From Citromicrobium sp. (GTDB lineage: Bacteria; Pseudomonadota; Alphaproteobacteria; Sphingomonadales; Sphingomonadaceae), in contig QFNA01000065.1 in assembly GCA_003248395.1 (NCBI GenBank), positions 1 to 9,693 of the forward strand: DNA of 9,693 bases, in the 5' to 3' direction. The translations under genes were made by a program, and so were the position numbers. Positions 1 to 5,864 of the stretch are shown here, in pieces. How positions within the stretch are numbered: position 1 is the first letter of the stretch; every line of letters starts with the position of its first letter. The notes below the pieces were generated by a model that was given only the letters and a program-made list of their open reading frames with translations, was not told the DNA's origin and searched no databases.

Positions 1-33
1 AATCTGCTCTTCTGAAAACCTCGTACGCTTCAT
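1..33 (-). CDS. IS3-family transposase OrfA, N-terminal 11 codons only
   Basis: The minus strand from the ATG at 31-33 reads MKRTRFSEEQI and runs off the left edge. This is the typical opening of IS3-family (IS407/IS1222-like) OrfA proteins, which carry a helix-turn-helix that binds the element's ends. The GGAAGGA ribosome binding site and the TGACCCC terminal repeat just upstream support the call. In intact elements orfA is followed by orfB (DDE integrase), joined by a -1 frameshift; neither can be seen here. Only the start is present, so whether the transposase is intact is unknown. Confidence 0.8.
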   Translation of the reverse strand, partial: MKRTRFSEEQI

Positions 34-92
34 CGTCTGTCCTTCCTTCAAGGCCAGACTCTAATCCAACTTGGAGGAAAATCAGGGGGTCA
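1..92 (-). mobile_element. End of an IS3-family insertion sequence (partial)
   Basis: Read on the minus strand, the element begins at base 92 with TGACCCCCTGATTTTCCTCC, a terminal inverted repeat of the TGACCCC type common in IS3-family elements. A strong ribosome binding site (GGAAGGA, about 43-49) and the orfA start codon follow. The rest of the element lies beyond the left edge, so the other end and any target duplication cannot be checked. The element lies about 28 bases from a MerR-type operator candidate, so it may have replaced whatever was once divergent to the merT-like gene (inference). Confidence 0.8.
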
Positions 93-119
93 CGTCAGCT
101 GTCAGAAAGTTTGACGCAA

Positions 120-150
120 TTGACCTCGACCTTCATTTGGTGGAGGGCTA
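120..150 (+). promoter_or_regulatory. Candidate MerR-family operator/promoter upstream of the merT-like gene
   Basis: A -35-like TTGACC (120-125) is followed by an imperfect dyad, CCTCGACC (124-131) - 7 bases - GGTGGAGG (139-146), with 7 of 8 pairs matching. The dyad centre falls midway in a 19-base spacer to a weak -10 (145-150, GGGCTA, or GGCTAT one base later). Long 19-20 base spacers holding a dyad are the hallmark of MerR-family metal-responsive promoters. The -10 is poor and no merR gene is visible, so this is a candidate only. It points at the merT-like gene about 100 bases downstream. Confidence 0.4.
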
Positions 151-253
151 TGCCACATCCGCGAAATACAATGAACCCTCGCGTGTGAAGCCTCTGTTCG
201 AAAGAGTACTATGGCAGACCTATTTGAAGACTTCATATGGGTAAGGGCCGTTC

Positions 254-673
254 GTGGTTGCTAGTCGCTTGATGGCCGAACCGACTCATGCTGTCGAACC
301 ACTACCTTTGCACGACGGCAAGACGACCGTTGTTAGCATCATAAGCAGTTCGGCTGCTGTTTTGGCAGCTTGCTCTTGCTGCATTCTACCGATGGTGCTG
401 GTTGCCGCCGGGCTGAGTGCGAGCCTGAGCAGTGTTTTGGCACCTCTGGGTTCGCTCCATTGGCCAATGACCGCATTTTCGATGATTGCGGTGGCGGCTA
501 GTTGGCTCATTGTTCTGCGCAAGTATCGGCATAAGAGTCATTGCCACTCCCGGGCCGCAGTTAAATGGCTCAAGAACCGTCAGATAATTTTGCTCCTGGT
601 TGCAACCGTGATGAGCTTCATCGCGGCCGCCTGGGGCTATTTCGAGCCAACTCTCATGAAAGCATTTATGTAA
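254..673 (+). CDS. merT: MerT-like mercuric ion transporter
   Basis: A 139-residue inner-membrane protein with three predicted transmembrane helices (about residues 27-62, 70-88 and 110-130). The first helix carries C40, C42 and C43 followed by ILP (residues 44-46). This resembles the vicinal Cys-Cys of MerT, which takes Hg(II) from periplasmic MerP and passes it inward. The loop between helices 2 and 3 holds one further Cys (C97) in a His-rich HKSHCHS patch, whereas classic MerT has a Cys pair there. The GTG start at 254 is chosen for TAAGG at 242-246, about 7 bases upstream; an in-frame ATG at 272 is the alternative. No merP, merA or merR lies beside it, so it is an orphan or the survivor of a broken mer operon. 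It might carry another soft metal. A hairpin overlaps its stop codon. Confidence 0.65.
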   Translation: MVASRLMAEPTHAVEPLPLHDGKTTVVSIISSSAAVLAACSCCILPMVLVAAGLSASLSSVLAPLGSLHWPMTAFSMIAVAASWLIVLRKYRHKSHCHSRAAVKWLKNRQIILLLVATVMSFIAAAWGYFEPTLMKAFM

Positions 674-704
674 TCCGAGGTTCTGAGAGAACGACACTCG
701 GATT
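672..704 (+). terminator. Stem-loop at the merT stop codon, probable terminator
   Basis: AATCCGAG (672-679) pairs perfectly with CTCGGATT (697-704). Inside the loop GTTCT (680-684) pairs with AGAAC (688-692), so the two stems could stack. A short CTCCTTTT stretch follows. It begins within the TAA stop of the merT-like gene, where a rho-independent terminator is expected. The U-tract is short and slightly displaced, so efficiency is uncertain. Confidence 0.5.
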
Positions 705-1031
705 GGCTCCTTTTACTGCGATAGCGAAACTTTGCGGGGGCCTATAAAGCGCGACCGGACAATGAGGGTTCAGACGATCTTCTGCGCGCAACGTCCTACA
801 GACAAATGCGCCTTGGCAATGTTCGAGGGGAAGCATTTTCGGAATCGAGCGAAAAAAAAGCGGTCTTAATTGCGACAGGTTCAAAAAAGCTCCCCAATCC
901 CGAAGGACTCCAATTCGATTATCATCCCGATGTGGTTCTGATGATAGCCTCCCGGTTCGTTCAAATGATTGGGAATGCGGATAGCGCGCAATAGCCCGCA
1001 CATGGCTCCGCGGTGGCCAAGGCAATCCAAC
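705..1031. other. Intergenic stretch with no recognisable gene
   Basis: About 330 bases lie between the merT hairpin and the dioxygenase remnant. Short open frames exist on both strands: plus 806-994 (62 codons) and a minus frame crossing to 666. None has a convincing ribosome binding site, a recognisable motif or a family resemblance. The stretch includes A-runs near 850-858 and 885-890. It is most likely decayed sequence at the joint between the mercury gene and the operon region. I see no transposon ends, res-like site or tRNA in it. Confidence 0.4.
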
Positions 1032-1340
1032 CTATCCCTGCGGTGATTTCCCGCCGAGCTCGTGCAGTCGCTCGACAGCATCTTCAGAGCAATTTCCGCA
1101 TTTCAGATTGGTAGGCACGGCCACGTCGATTTTTTCAAGGTAGGGCAGGTCCAGCACGGCCCTGATCTGCTGAAATTCGAAAAGGTGAGACATCGCCATT
1201 CAAGCGGGGGTTGCGTTTGCCTGCCTGTATGATCGTCGAGACGCGCCCCCTGCACAATCAAGCGCAGGATAGACCAGCGTGTCTTCCGGTAGGCCAAACA
1301 GCTTTCGCGCACGGCCCTGAAGGGATCGCGGGTTGGCCAT
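1032..1340 (-). pseudogene. Frameshifted C-terminal remnant of an ETHE1-like persulfide dioxygenase (MBL fold)
   Basis: Three minus-strand frames in succession give the C-terminal third of an ETHE1/Blh-type metallo-beta-lactamase-fold sulfur dioxygenase. From 1340 comes RKLFGLPEDTLVYPALDC. After a shift at the five-G run (1246-1250) comes GRVSTIIQAGKRNPRL. After a second shift near 1180-1190 comes FEFQQIRAVLDLPYLEKI and then DVAVPTNLKCG. Intact relatives read roughly LPDDTLVYPxHDYxGRxVST, NPRL and then PYPxKIDVAVPANLxCG in one frame. The usual His of YPxHD is Leu here. The N-terminal two thirds with the metal-binding HxHxDH are absent, so it cannot be active. The last segment alone forms a 55-codon open frame (1032-1199) that could be mistaken for a small gene. 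It lies 20 bases downstream of an intact MBL-rhodanese gene of a different subtype. Confidence 0.75.
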
Positions 1341-1360
1341 TTTCGAGGTTTTCCAGCTTT

Positions 1361-2713
1361 TTAGCCCTGCGCGTTTGTCCATGCGCCCATGGAGCCCAGA
1401 TAGACGTCGAGGTGTTTGAAGCCTTGGCTTGCGAGCCAGCCCGCTGCTACGCTCGCCCTCATGCCGCTGGCGCACATCAAAGTGTAATGACGGTCGCGAT
1501 CGAGCTCTTTCCAGCGGGTGTTGAGCTCGCCGACATAGACATGTTCGGATTCATCGATGCTGCCTTGCTGCCGTTCGTCAAGGGCGCGCACGTCGAGCAA
1601 GGTCCAATCTTCGCTGTCCTCAGCGAGCCTGCGTGCGACTTCCTCGGTGTCGATCATGGCAATACTTTGCATCGCTTTGCCCTGTGCGGCGGCTGGGATC
1701 ACGCCGACATAGCCGCCGACAATATTATCGAGACCAATGCGCACCAAATGCGCCATAGCTTGAGCGAGCTCGTCTTCTTCGGAAGCGATTAGGGCTATCG
1801 TGTCGCCTTCGCTGATGAACCACCCGGCAAAGGCGGGTATCATTCCCACTGGAAGGCACACGGCACCCTGCATATGACCCGCGGCATAGGCGAGCGGCTC
1901 GCGTACATCGACCAGGTGATCGGCGCCGCTCTCGCCGAAGTCTTCCAGCCCCAGATGCCTTGGCCGCATGACTCGCGGCGCGGCATTGACGCCTTCGAGA
2001 TTGAGCCGCTCCATTAGCCGAAAATAAGGTGGCTGGTAATGATGCTCTTCTACCTTCGCCTTGATGAACTCGTCGCGGTCAGCAATGCGCAGCCGCGGGT
2101 TATTGCGCCGCTCATGGCCGATTGTCGAGAATTCCCGGTCTGCCATTTCGGACCCGCAAACTGATCCGGCACCGTGCGCCGGGTATATGATCGTCTGGTC
2201 ACCCAGAGCGCAAATCTTTTGCAATGAATCGTACAGGAGGCCCGCGACCTCCCGCGCGCGCTCGGGATAGAAATCGGTTCGGCCGACGTCGCCCACGAAG
2301 AGCGCATCGCCGGTGAACACGCCGACCGGTCCTTCGGGATAATCGTCGTCGTGAAAGACGAAGGCGAGATGATCGTCGGTGTGACCGGGGGTTTCGAGCA
2401 CTTCGACCCTGATCTTACCGATCTCGAAAACATCGCCCTCTCGCGCGGTGTCGGCGAACACAACCTCATCCGCAGGGTTTGGACCGTGCAGAACCCGGGC
2501 GCCGGTCATTTTGGCCAGTACCGGCGATCCCGTGATGAGATCCTCATTCCTGTGCGTTTCGAAGATATGCGTGATCTCCAGCCCTTCGGCGCGGGCTCGC
2601 TCGAGATATATCTCGCAGTCGCGGCGCGGATCGATGACCGCTGCCTTGCCCTGCGAACCGATCAGATAGGAAAGGTGCGAAAGGCCGGGGGTCTTTATCT
2701 TCTCAAGCAGCAT
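1361..2713 (-). CDS. MBL-fold persulfide dioxygenase-like protein with two rhodanese domains
   Basis: A 450-residue cytosolic protein: a metallo-beta-lactamase-fold domain (about 1-240) followed by two rhodanese domains (about 255-340 and 360-450), the CstB-like layout of enzymes that oxidise or transfer persulfide sulfur. The usual THxHxDHITG motif reads THRNEDLITG (53-62). By position H54, H111 (GHT) and D136 correspond to the three Fe(II) ligands of ETHE1 (H79, H135, D154), and H180 (YPAH) is also kept, while two ligands of the second zinc site of ordinary MBL hydrolases are lost (N56, L59). The first rhodanese loop has no Cys (IASEED), so it is probably inactive; the second has CASGMRAS with C414 as the candidate sulfur carrier. 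The ATG at 2713 has GAGGT five bases upstream. It is the last intact gene of the minus-strand run, 43 bases after the oxidoreductase gene. Substrate is inferred. Confidence 0.8.
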   Translation of the reverse strand: MLLEKIKTPGLSHLSYLIGSQGKAAVIDPRRDCEIYLERARAEGLEITHIFETHRNEDLITGSPVLAKMTGARVLHGPNPADEVVFADTAREGDVFEIGKIRVEVLETPGHTDDHLAFVFHDDDYPEGPVGVFTGDALFVGDVGRTDFYPERAREVAGLLYDSLQKICALGDQTIIYPAHGAGSVCGSEMADREFSTIGHERRNNPRLRIADRDEFIKAKVEEHHYQPPYFRLMERLNLEGVNAAPRVMRPRHLGLEDFGESGADHLVDVREPLAYAAGHMQGAVCLPVGMIPAFAGWFISEGDTIALIASEEDELAQAMAHLVRIGLDNIVGGYVGVIPAAAQGKAMQSIAMIDTEEVARRLAEDSEDWTLLDVRALDERQQGSIDESEHVYVGELNTRWKELDRDRHYTLMCASGMRASVAAGWLASQGFKHLDVYLGSMGAWTNAQG

Positions 2714-2756
2714 ATCTTACCTCGTTGTTGGAATGTTTCCGCAAGTCCGCATCGAT

Positions 2757-3476
2757 CTAGTCGATCCCGAGTTCGGCCTTGAGCGCCGAGACGTTCTCGA
2801 AGCGGTCTTCTTCTGGCCGGGCGATAGCGGGTTTAGCGTTGACCCAGGTGTTCTCGCAGACGAATTCGAGCATCGCTGCCGCAAGATCCGCGTGCCGGCA
2901 GCGAAAGCAACCTTCGGCAAGGCGCTCGTCGGAAATGACGGCTTCACCGGTATAGGGTTCGTCCAGGAGCCAGCCCGGTCGCGCAGCCGTCCATTCCAGG
3001 CCTTTCGCGCGCTCCAGAAGATCTTCCATTGCGCGCATCTGTGCGAGAATTTTGTGCAAGGCTGGTCTTGCTGTGAGCTCGAACCATGCAGGAACGCTGG
3101 GCTGCGCCTCTACGAACGCTGCCGATATCACGACGATCCGGGAAATGCCGGTTGCCGACATCGCTTCCACCAGCCTGCGGGTTCCCTCCGTGTAAAGCGG
3201 AGGCGGATCGATCGCCGTCGATGGACTAAACCCTATACCGAGTGCGGAAATAACAGCACGGCAACCTTCGAGCTCGCTGCTGAAGTCGTCATTGAGTACA
3301 TCGCATTGGAAGTACTCGACGTTATCGACCCGGTCCGATGGTTCGGGCAAGGTGTGCTCGAACGCTCGAACCGCGATGCCCTTGCGAACCGCATGGCGCA
3401 GTATTTCCGTACCGGTCTTTCCTCCGGCACCGAAGACCGCAATGGGTGCTGCATCGGTCACAGGCTCAGCTGCCAC
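2757..3476 (-). CDS. NAD(P)-binding oxidoreductase (NmrA/atypical SDR family)
   Basis: A 239-residue protein with a Rossmann nucleotide-binding signature, VFGAGGKTG (14-22), close to the N terminus. Later segments, including ALGIGFSPSTA, EGTRRLVEAM, ISRIVVISA and TAARPGWLLD, are typical of NmrA-like/atypical SDR proteins that bind NAD(P) and act as flavin reductases, epimerases or redox sensors. No membrane segment is seen, so it should be cytosolic. A GTG start at 3476 is supported by GAGGT six bases upstream; no ATG fits as well. It follows the lipoprotein gene after 93 bases that hold a strong hairpin, and precedes the MBL-rhodanese gene by 43 bases. Its place between membrane redox genes and a persulfide enzyme suggests a reductant-supplying or redox-sensing role, but substrate and reaction cannot be read from the sequence. 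Confidence 0.75.
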   Translation of the reverse strand: MAAEPVTDAAPIAVFGAGGKTGTEILRHAVRKGIAVRAFEHTLPEPSDRVDNVEYFQCDVLNDDFSSELEGCRAVISALGIGFSPSTAIDPPPLYTEGTRRLVEAMSATGISRIVVISAAFVEAQPSVPAWFELTARPALHKILAQMRAMEDLLERAKGLEWTAARPGWLLDEPYTGEAVISDERLAEGCFRCRHADLAAAMLEFVCENTWVNAKPAIARPEEDRFENVSALKAELGID

Positions 3477-3529
3477 TGTCGTACCTCATTATGAATCTGG
3501 CCGCGCGTGCCGGGCCCGTCGTGATCATG

Positions 3530-3561
3530 GAGCGGGCGCCGACGCACGCTGGCGCCCGCTC
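3530..3561 (-). other. Perfect 11-bp stem-loop between two operon genes
   Basis: GAGCGGGCGCC (3530-3540) and GGCGCCCGCTC (3551-3561) are perfect inverted repeats separated by a 10-base loop. It lies just after the lipoprotein stop codon and 54 bases before the oxidoreductase start. There is no T-run on the minus strand, so it is not a standard intrinsic terminator. It may act as a partial terminator, an RNA-stabilising or processing element separating two expression levels in the operon, or a protein site. The structure is seen directly; the role is inferred. Confidence 0.6.
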
Positions 3562-3569
3562 GCTCGTGT

Positions 3570-4058
3570 TCACGCCTCGCTGTTGCCGCAGGTCGTGTAC
3601 CCCCAGAACCCGAACTCGTCCTTCATCCGAGGTCCGGCGACGATGAGTTCCTGCATCTGCAGGCCCGCGTCTCCTTCGTCATCGAGAAGGCGCGTGCGGA
3701 TACGAAGCTCACCATTCGCATACTCACCCGAGGCGCTTGCTGTGACAGGGATCAGCTTGCCGTTGATCTTGATCGCGCCGCCACCGCTGTTGTCGTAGAC
3801 GAACGACGGAAACGCGACCTCAGTCAGGCGAAACTGACACGTGTTCTCGGCTCCCAGCGTGGCGAGGTCCGCGTCGCTCATGGTCTCGGGCAGCATGAGG
3901 CCCGGGCTGAGGTTGGCAAGAGCGCTCGCAGCACTCTCTATCGGCGCCGCAGTTGCCGGGGGATCGAGCTGTGCTTCGCGATCATTGCCGACCGCGGTAT
4001 TGGTGTTGCAGGCCGCCAGAGGGAGGGCTGCAAGCGTCAGGATTGCGATCTTGTTCAT
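3570..4058 (-). CDS. Small predicted lipoprotein, function unknown
   Basis: A 162-residue protein with a lipoprotein signal: MNK, a hydrophobic stretch, and the lipobox LAAC with C17 as the predicted lipidated residue. The mature part has an acidic, Pro/Ala-rich linker (about 20-55). A compact domain follows with two Cys (C74 in NTCQF and C157 in TTCGN) that could form a periplasmic disulfide. I do not recognise the domain; it resembles uncharacterised sphingomonad DUF lipoproteins. The ATG overlaps the stop of the DUF305 gene by four bases (ATGA), so the two are translationally coupled. It is probably anchored in the outer or inner membrane facing the periplasm and works with the membrane proteins encoded just before it. 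No catalytic or metal-binding motif is evident. Confidence 0.75.
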   Translation of the reverse strand: MNKIAILTLAALPLAACNTNTAVGNDREAQLDPPATAAPIESAASALANLSPGLMLPETMSDADLATLGAENTCQFRLTEVAFPSFVYDNSGGGAIKINGKLIPVTASASGEYANGELRIRTRLLDDEGDAGLQMQELIVAGPRMKDEFGFWGYTTCGNSEA

Positions 4059-4588
4059 TGCTGCATCTCCTCGGGCAGGCGTTCTTCGGTGCGCGGACCG
4101 TTTTCCTCGATGTCCTGGATGAGATATTTCATCTCGGCGATCTCGCGCCGCTGCGCGACGATGATGGCCTGCGCGAGTTCGCGAACCCGCGGATCCTTCA
4201 GGCTCGCCCTCTCGCTAGTCATGATCGCGATCGAGTGGTGCGGGATCATCGCGGCCATGTATTCGGTATCGTCCACCGTGGTCTGGCTGCGTACGAGCCA
4301 TAGCGCGAGCGCGAAGACGACGGCTCCGACACCCAAGATGATGAAGTTCTTGGTCCGGTCCTTGTACATGCCCCACATGAAGAGAAGCATGACCACCATC
4401 ATCATCGCGCCCATGACGAACATCATCCAGAAGCGCGTCTCGCTCCAGAAAACGTCGTCCATGTCGAAGCTGTTGGCATACATCAGGAAGAACATGATCA
4501 CGGTCGAGGTCGATACCATTGCCATGAACCGCCAGTAGTTGCCGCCCCCTCCACCTTTTTCGTGTGCATCGTGCCTAGCCTCAGCCAT
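4055..4588 (-). CDS. Membrane-anchored DUF305 protein
   Basis: A 177-residue protein with three predicted transmembrane helices (about 19-40, 53-74 and 81-100) followed by a soluble DUF305 domain (about 105-165). The domain carries the family's MIPHHSIAIMTSE (114-126) and EMK (152-154) signatures. The His-His-Met pattern and its ferritin-like helical fold fit copper or silver binding, as shown for some DUF305 proteins such as CopM. A His/Gly-rich stretch (RHDAHEKGGGGGN) precedes helix 1. Many DUF305 proteins are secreted and short, so the three-helix anchor is a distinctive variant. AGGAG for the ATG at 4588 lies inside the end of the channel gene, which stops one base upstream. The stop overlaps the lipoprotein start by four bases. 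It probably holds metal at the membrane; the metal is inferred. Confidence 0.85.
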   Translation of the reverse strand: MAEARHDAHEKGGGGGNYWRFMAMVSTSTVIMFFLMYANSFDMDDVFWSETRFWMMFVMGAMMMVVMLLFMWGMYKDRTKNFIILGVGAVVFALALWLVRSQTTVDDTEYMAAMIPHHSIAIMTSERASLKDPRVRELAQAIIVAQRREIAEMKYLIQDIEENGPRTEERLPEEMQQ

Positions 4589-4589
4589 A

Positions 4590-5006
4590 TCAATTCTCCT
4601 TTTCGCTCATGGTTTGATAGACATATTGGGCGGTGCAACTGATCATCAGGAACCCGGTAAGGGCGGCGATGCCGGAAATGGCGCGCATGTGCCCGGCGGG
4701 CAGAATATCGCCGAGACCGACCGTCGAGATCGTGATCAGCGCGAAGTAGTAATAATCCATCCAGCTGTTGATGACGTCCTTCTCGAGCCCGCCAAGGCCC
4801 CAGACGGAAGCGAGATACATTCCGCCCGCGAATATGCCGGCGATGACCAGATGGCTGAGAAGAACGAGGCTGGAGCCTGCAAGCAGCCGGAAATGGCGTG
4901 GGTCCTTGCCTGGCGGAGAAACGGCTTTCGCCCCGCGCAGCATCAACATGTGGAAGTAGAGAGAGATCGCGAACAGCGCGAAACCGAGAAGCAGTGCCCA
5001 AATCAT
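4590..5006 (-). CDS. Two-pore-helix ion channel family protein
   Basis: A 138-residue membrane protein with a K+-channel-like selectivity filter, TVGLGD (95-100), preceded by a pore helix (SWMDYYYFALITIS) and followed by a hydrophobic helix (107-128). Further helices lie at about 1-22 and 41-66, so it has one or two helices before the pore, as in Ion_trans_2 proteins. The ATG at 5006 overlaps the stop of the glutaredoxin-MauE gene by four bases (ATGA). A longer open frame reaching 5126 merely shadows the upstream gene. A cytoplasmic regulatory (RCK) domain is absent. A GLGD rather than GYGD filter suggests altered selectivity, possibly weakly selective for cations. It may serve to balance charge or ions for the neighbouring permease and metal genes; that role is inference. 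Confidence 0.8.
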   Translation of the reverse strand: MIWALLLGFALFAISLYFHMLMLRGAKAVSPPGKDPRHFRLLAGSSLVLLSHLVIAGIFAGGMYLASVWGLGGLEKDVINSWMDYYYFALITISTVGLGDILPAGHMRAISGIAALTGFLMISCTAQYVYQTMSEKEN

Positions 5007-5764
5007 AGCGAGACCCAACCCAGGGCCTTGGCACCCATCCAAAGACCCATACCGATCATGAACAGGTTCTCGGTCAACGATACGAAGCCGAGCGGCACGT
5101 TGCTGCTTCCGCCGACGCAAGCGCATTTCAACTCGCGCTTGTCGATGTAGACCGCCTTGAACACGCTGACCGCGCCGACCGTCCCTATGAACAGCGATAC
5201 CGGAACCGAGACGATCGGAAGCGCGTGCGCGACCATTAATATTCCAGCCAAACCCTCACCGAACGGATATAGAAATCCATATCGTACCCAGCGTCGCGCC
5301 AGCAGATCGTAGTTGAGGAACATGGTCGAGAAGCTGCGCACGTCCTGCAACTTCTGGATCGCGAGCAAGGCCATCGATAGGCTGACAAACCATTCGACCG
5401 CTTCCACCGTGAAAATCGTGTCGAAAACGTACCAGCTAATTGCCAGACCCAGGAGGAAAGCGACGCCGAAAATGGCAATGACGGGCTGGTAGCTGGTCTC
5501 GTCATCACCGGCTTGCGTTCTTTTCTTGCCGACATGCTCACGGACATCGTCGTAACCTCCGATGCGCTTCCCGCCGATGAAGGTTTGGGGGGTGGTTTCT
5601 ACCCCATGCTGCTCTTTGAACGCATCGGTCTCCTCGCGCGTTTTCAAATGGTGGTCGTCCACCTCGAAACCTTCGCGTTTGAGCAAATCGACCGTTTTCA
5701 ATCCATACGGACAAACGTGGTCCGGCATGACCATTCGATAAACGGTGGCAGTTTTAGTCGTCAC
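5003..5764 (-). CDS. Glutaredoxin-MauE/DoxX membrane fusion protein
   Basis: A 253-residue protein with an N-terminal glutaredoxin domain (about 5-80): active-site CPYG (18-21), the cis-Pro segment TTPQTFI, and GGYDDV. The C-terminal membrane part (about 92-250) has four or five helices of the MauE/DoxX redox-associated family, including a conserved KCACVGGSSNVPLG segment with C214 and C216. MauE-like proteins pass thiol electrons across the membrane, so this fusion could carry reducing power from cytosolic glutathione to the periplasm. The GTG at 5764 is chosen because CGGAG lies six bases upstream and the glutaredoxin strand starts just after it; a longer frame to 6016 overlaps the permease gene and is not credible. 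It follows the permease by about 100 bases and overlaps the channel start by four. Partners are inferred. Confidence 0.8.
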   Translation of the reverse strand: MTTKTATVYRMVMPDHVCPYGLKTVDLLKREGFEVDDHHLKTREETDAFKEQHGVETTPQTFIGGKRIGGYDDVREHVGKKRTQAGDDETSYQPVIAIFGVAFLLGLAISWYVFDTIFTVEAVEWFVSLSMALLAIQKLQDVRSFSTMFLNYDLLARRWVRYGFLYPFGEGLAGILMVAHALPIVSVPVSLFIGTVGAVSVFKAVYIDKRELKCACVGGSSNVPLGFVSLTENLFMIGMGLWMGAKALGWVSL

Positions 5765-5864
5765 GATATGCTCCGTCTTGAATTTCTTTTGATCCGCGAA
5801 CTTGGCGCCTCGATCCTCGTCGGCTTTTGGTCGCTGCCTTTGCGCTCGTGTTCTACTAACGGGG

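Noticed and set aside
672..704. Inverted repeat considered as a transposon end or attachment site
   Set aside because: It starts in the merT stop codon, has nested pairing and a following T-rich stretch, and no second copy was seen; a terminator is simpler.
806..994. Plus-strand 62-codon open frame between the merT-like gene and the dioxygenase remnant
   Set aside because: No convincing ribosome binding site, no motif or family resemblance, and a competing open frame on the opposite strand; treated as non-coding or decayed sequence.
1032..1199. A possible small 55-residue metal-binding protein with CGNC
   Set aside because: Its sequence is the C-terminal end of an ETHE1-like enzyme and the preceding pieces of that enzyme lie just upstream in other frames, so it is part of a pseudogene.
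1211..1792. Plus-strand 193-codon open frame
   Set aside because: It is antisense to the MBL-rhodanese gene and the dioxygenase remnant, both of which show clear family motifs; a GC-rich shadow frame.
2733..3494. Plus-strand 253-codon open frame
   Set aside because: It is the exact antisense of the NAD(P)-binding oxidoreductase gene, which has a Rossmann motif and a good ribosome binding site.
4539..5150. Plus-strand 203-codon open frame
   Set aside because: Antisense to the channel gene with its TVGLGD filter and to the coupled operon junctions; composition is that of a shadow frame.
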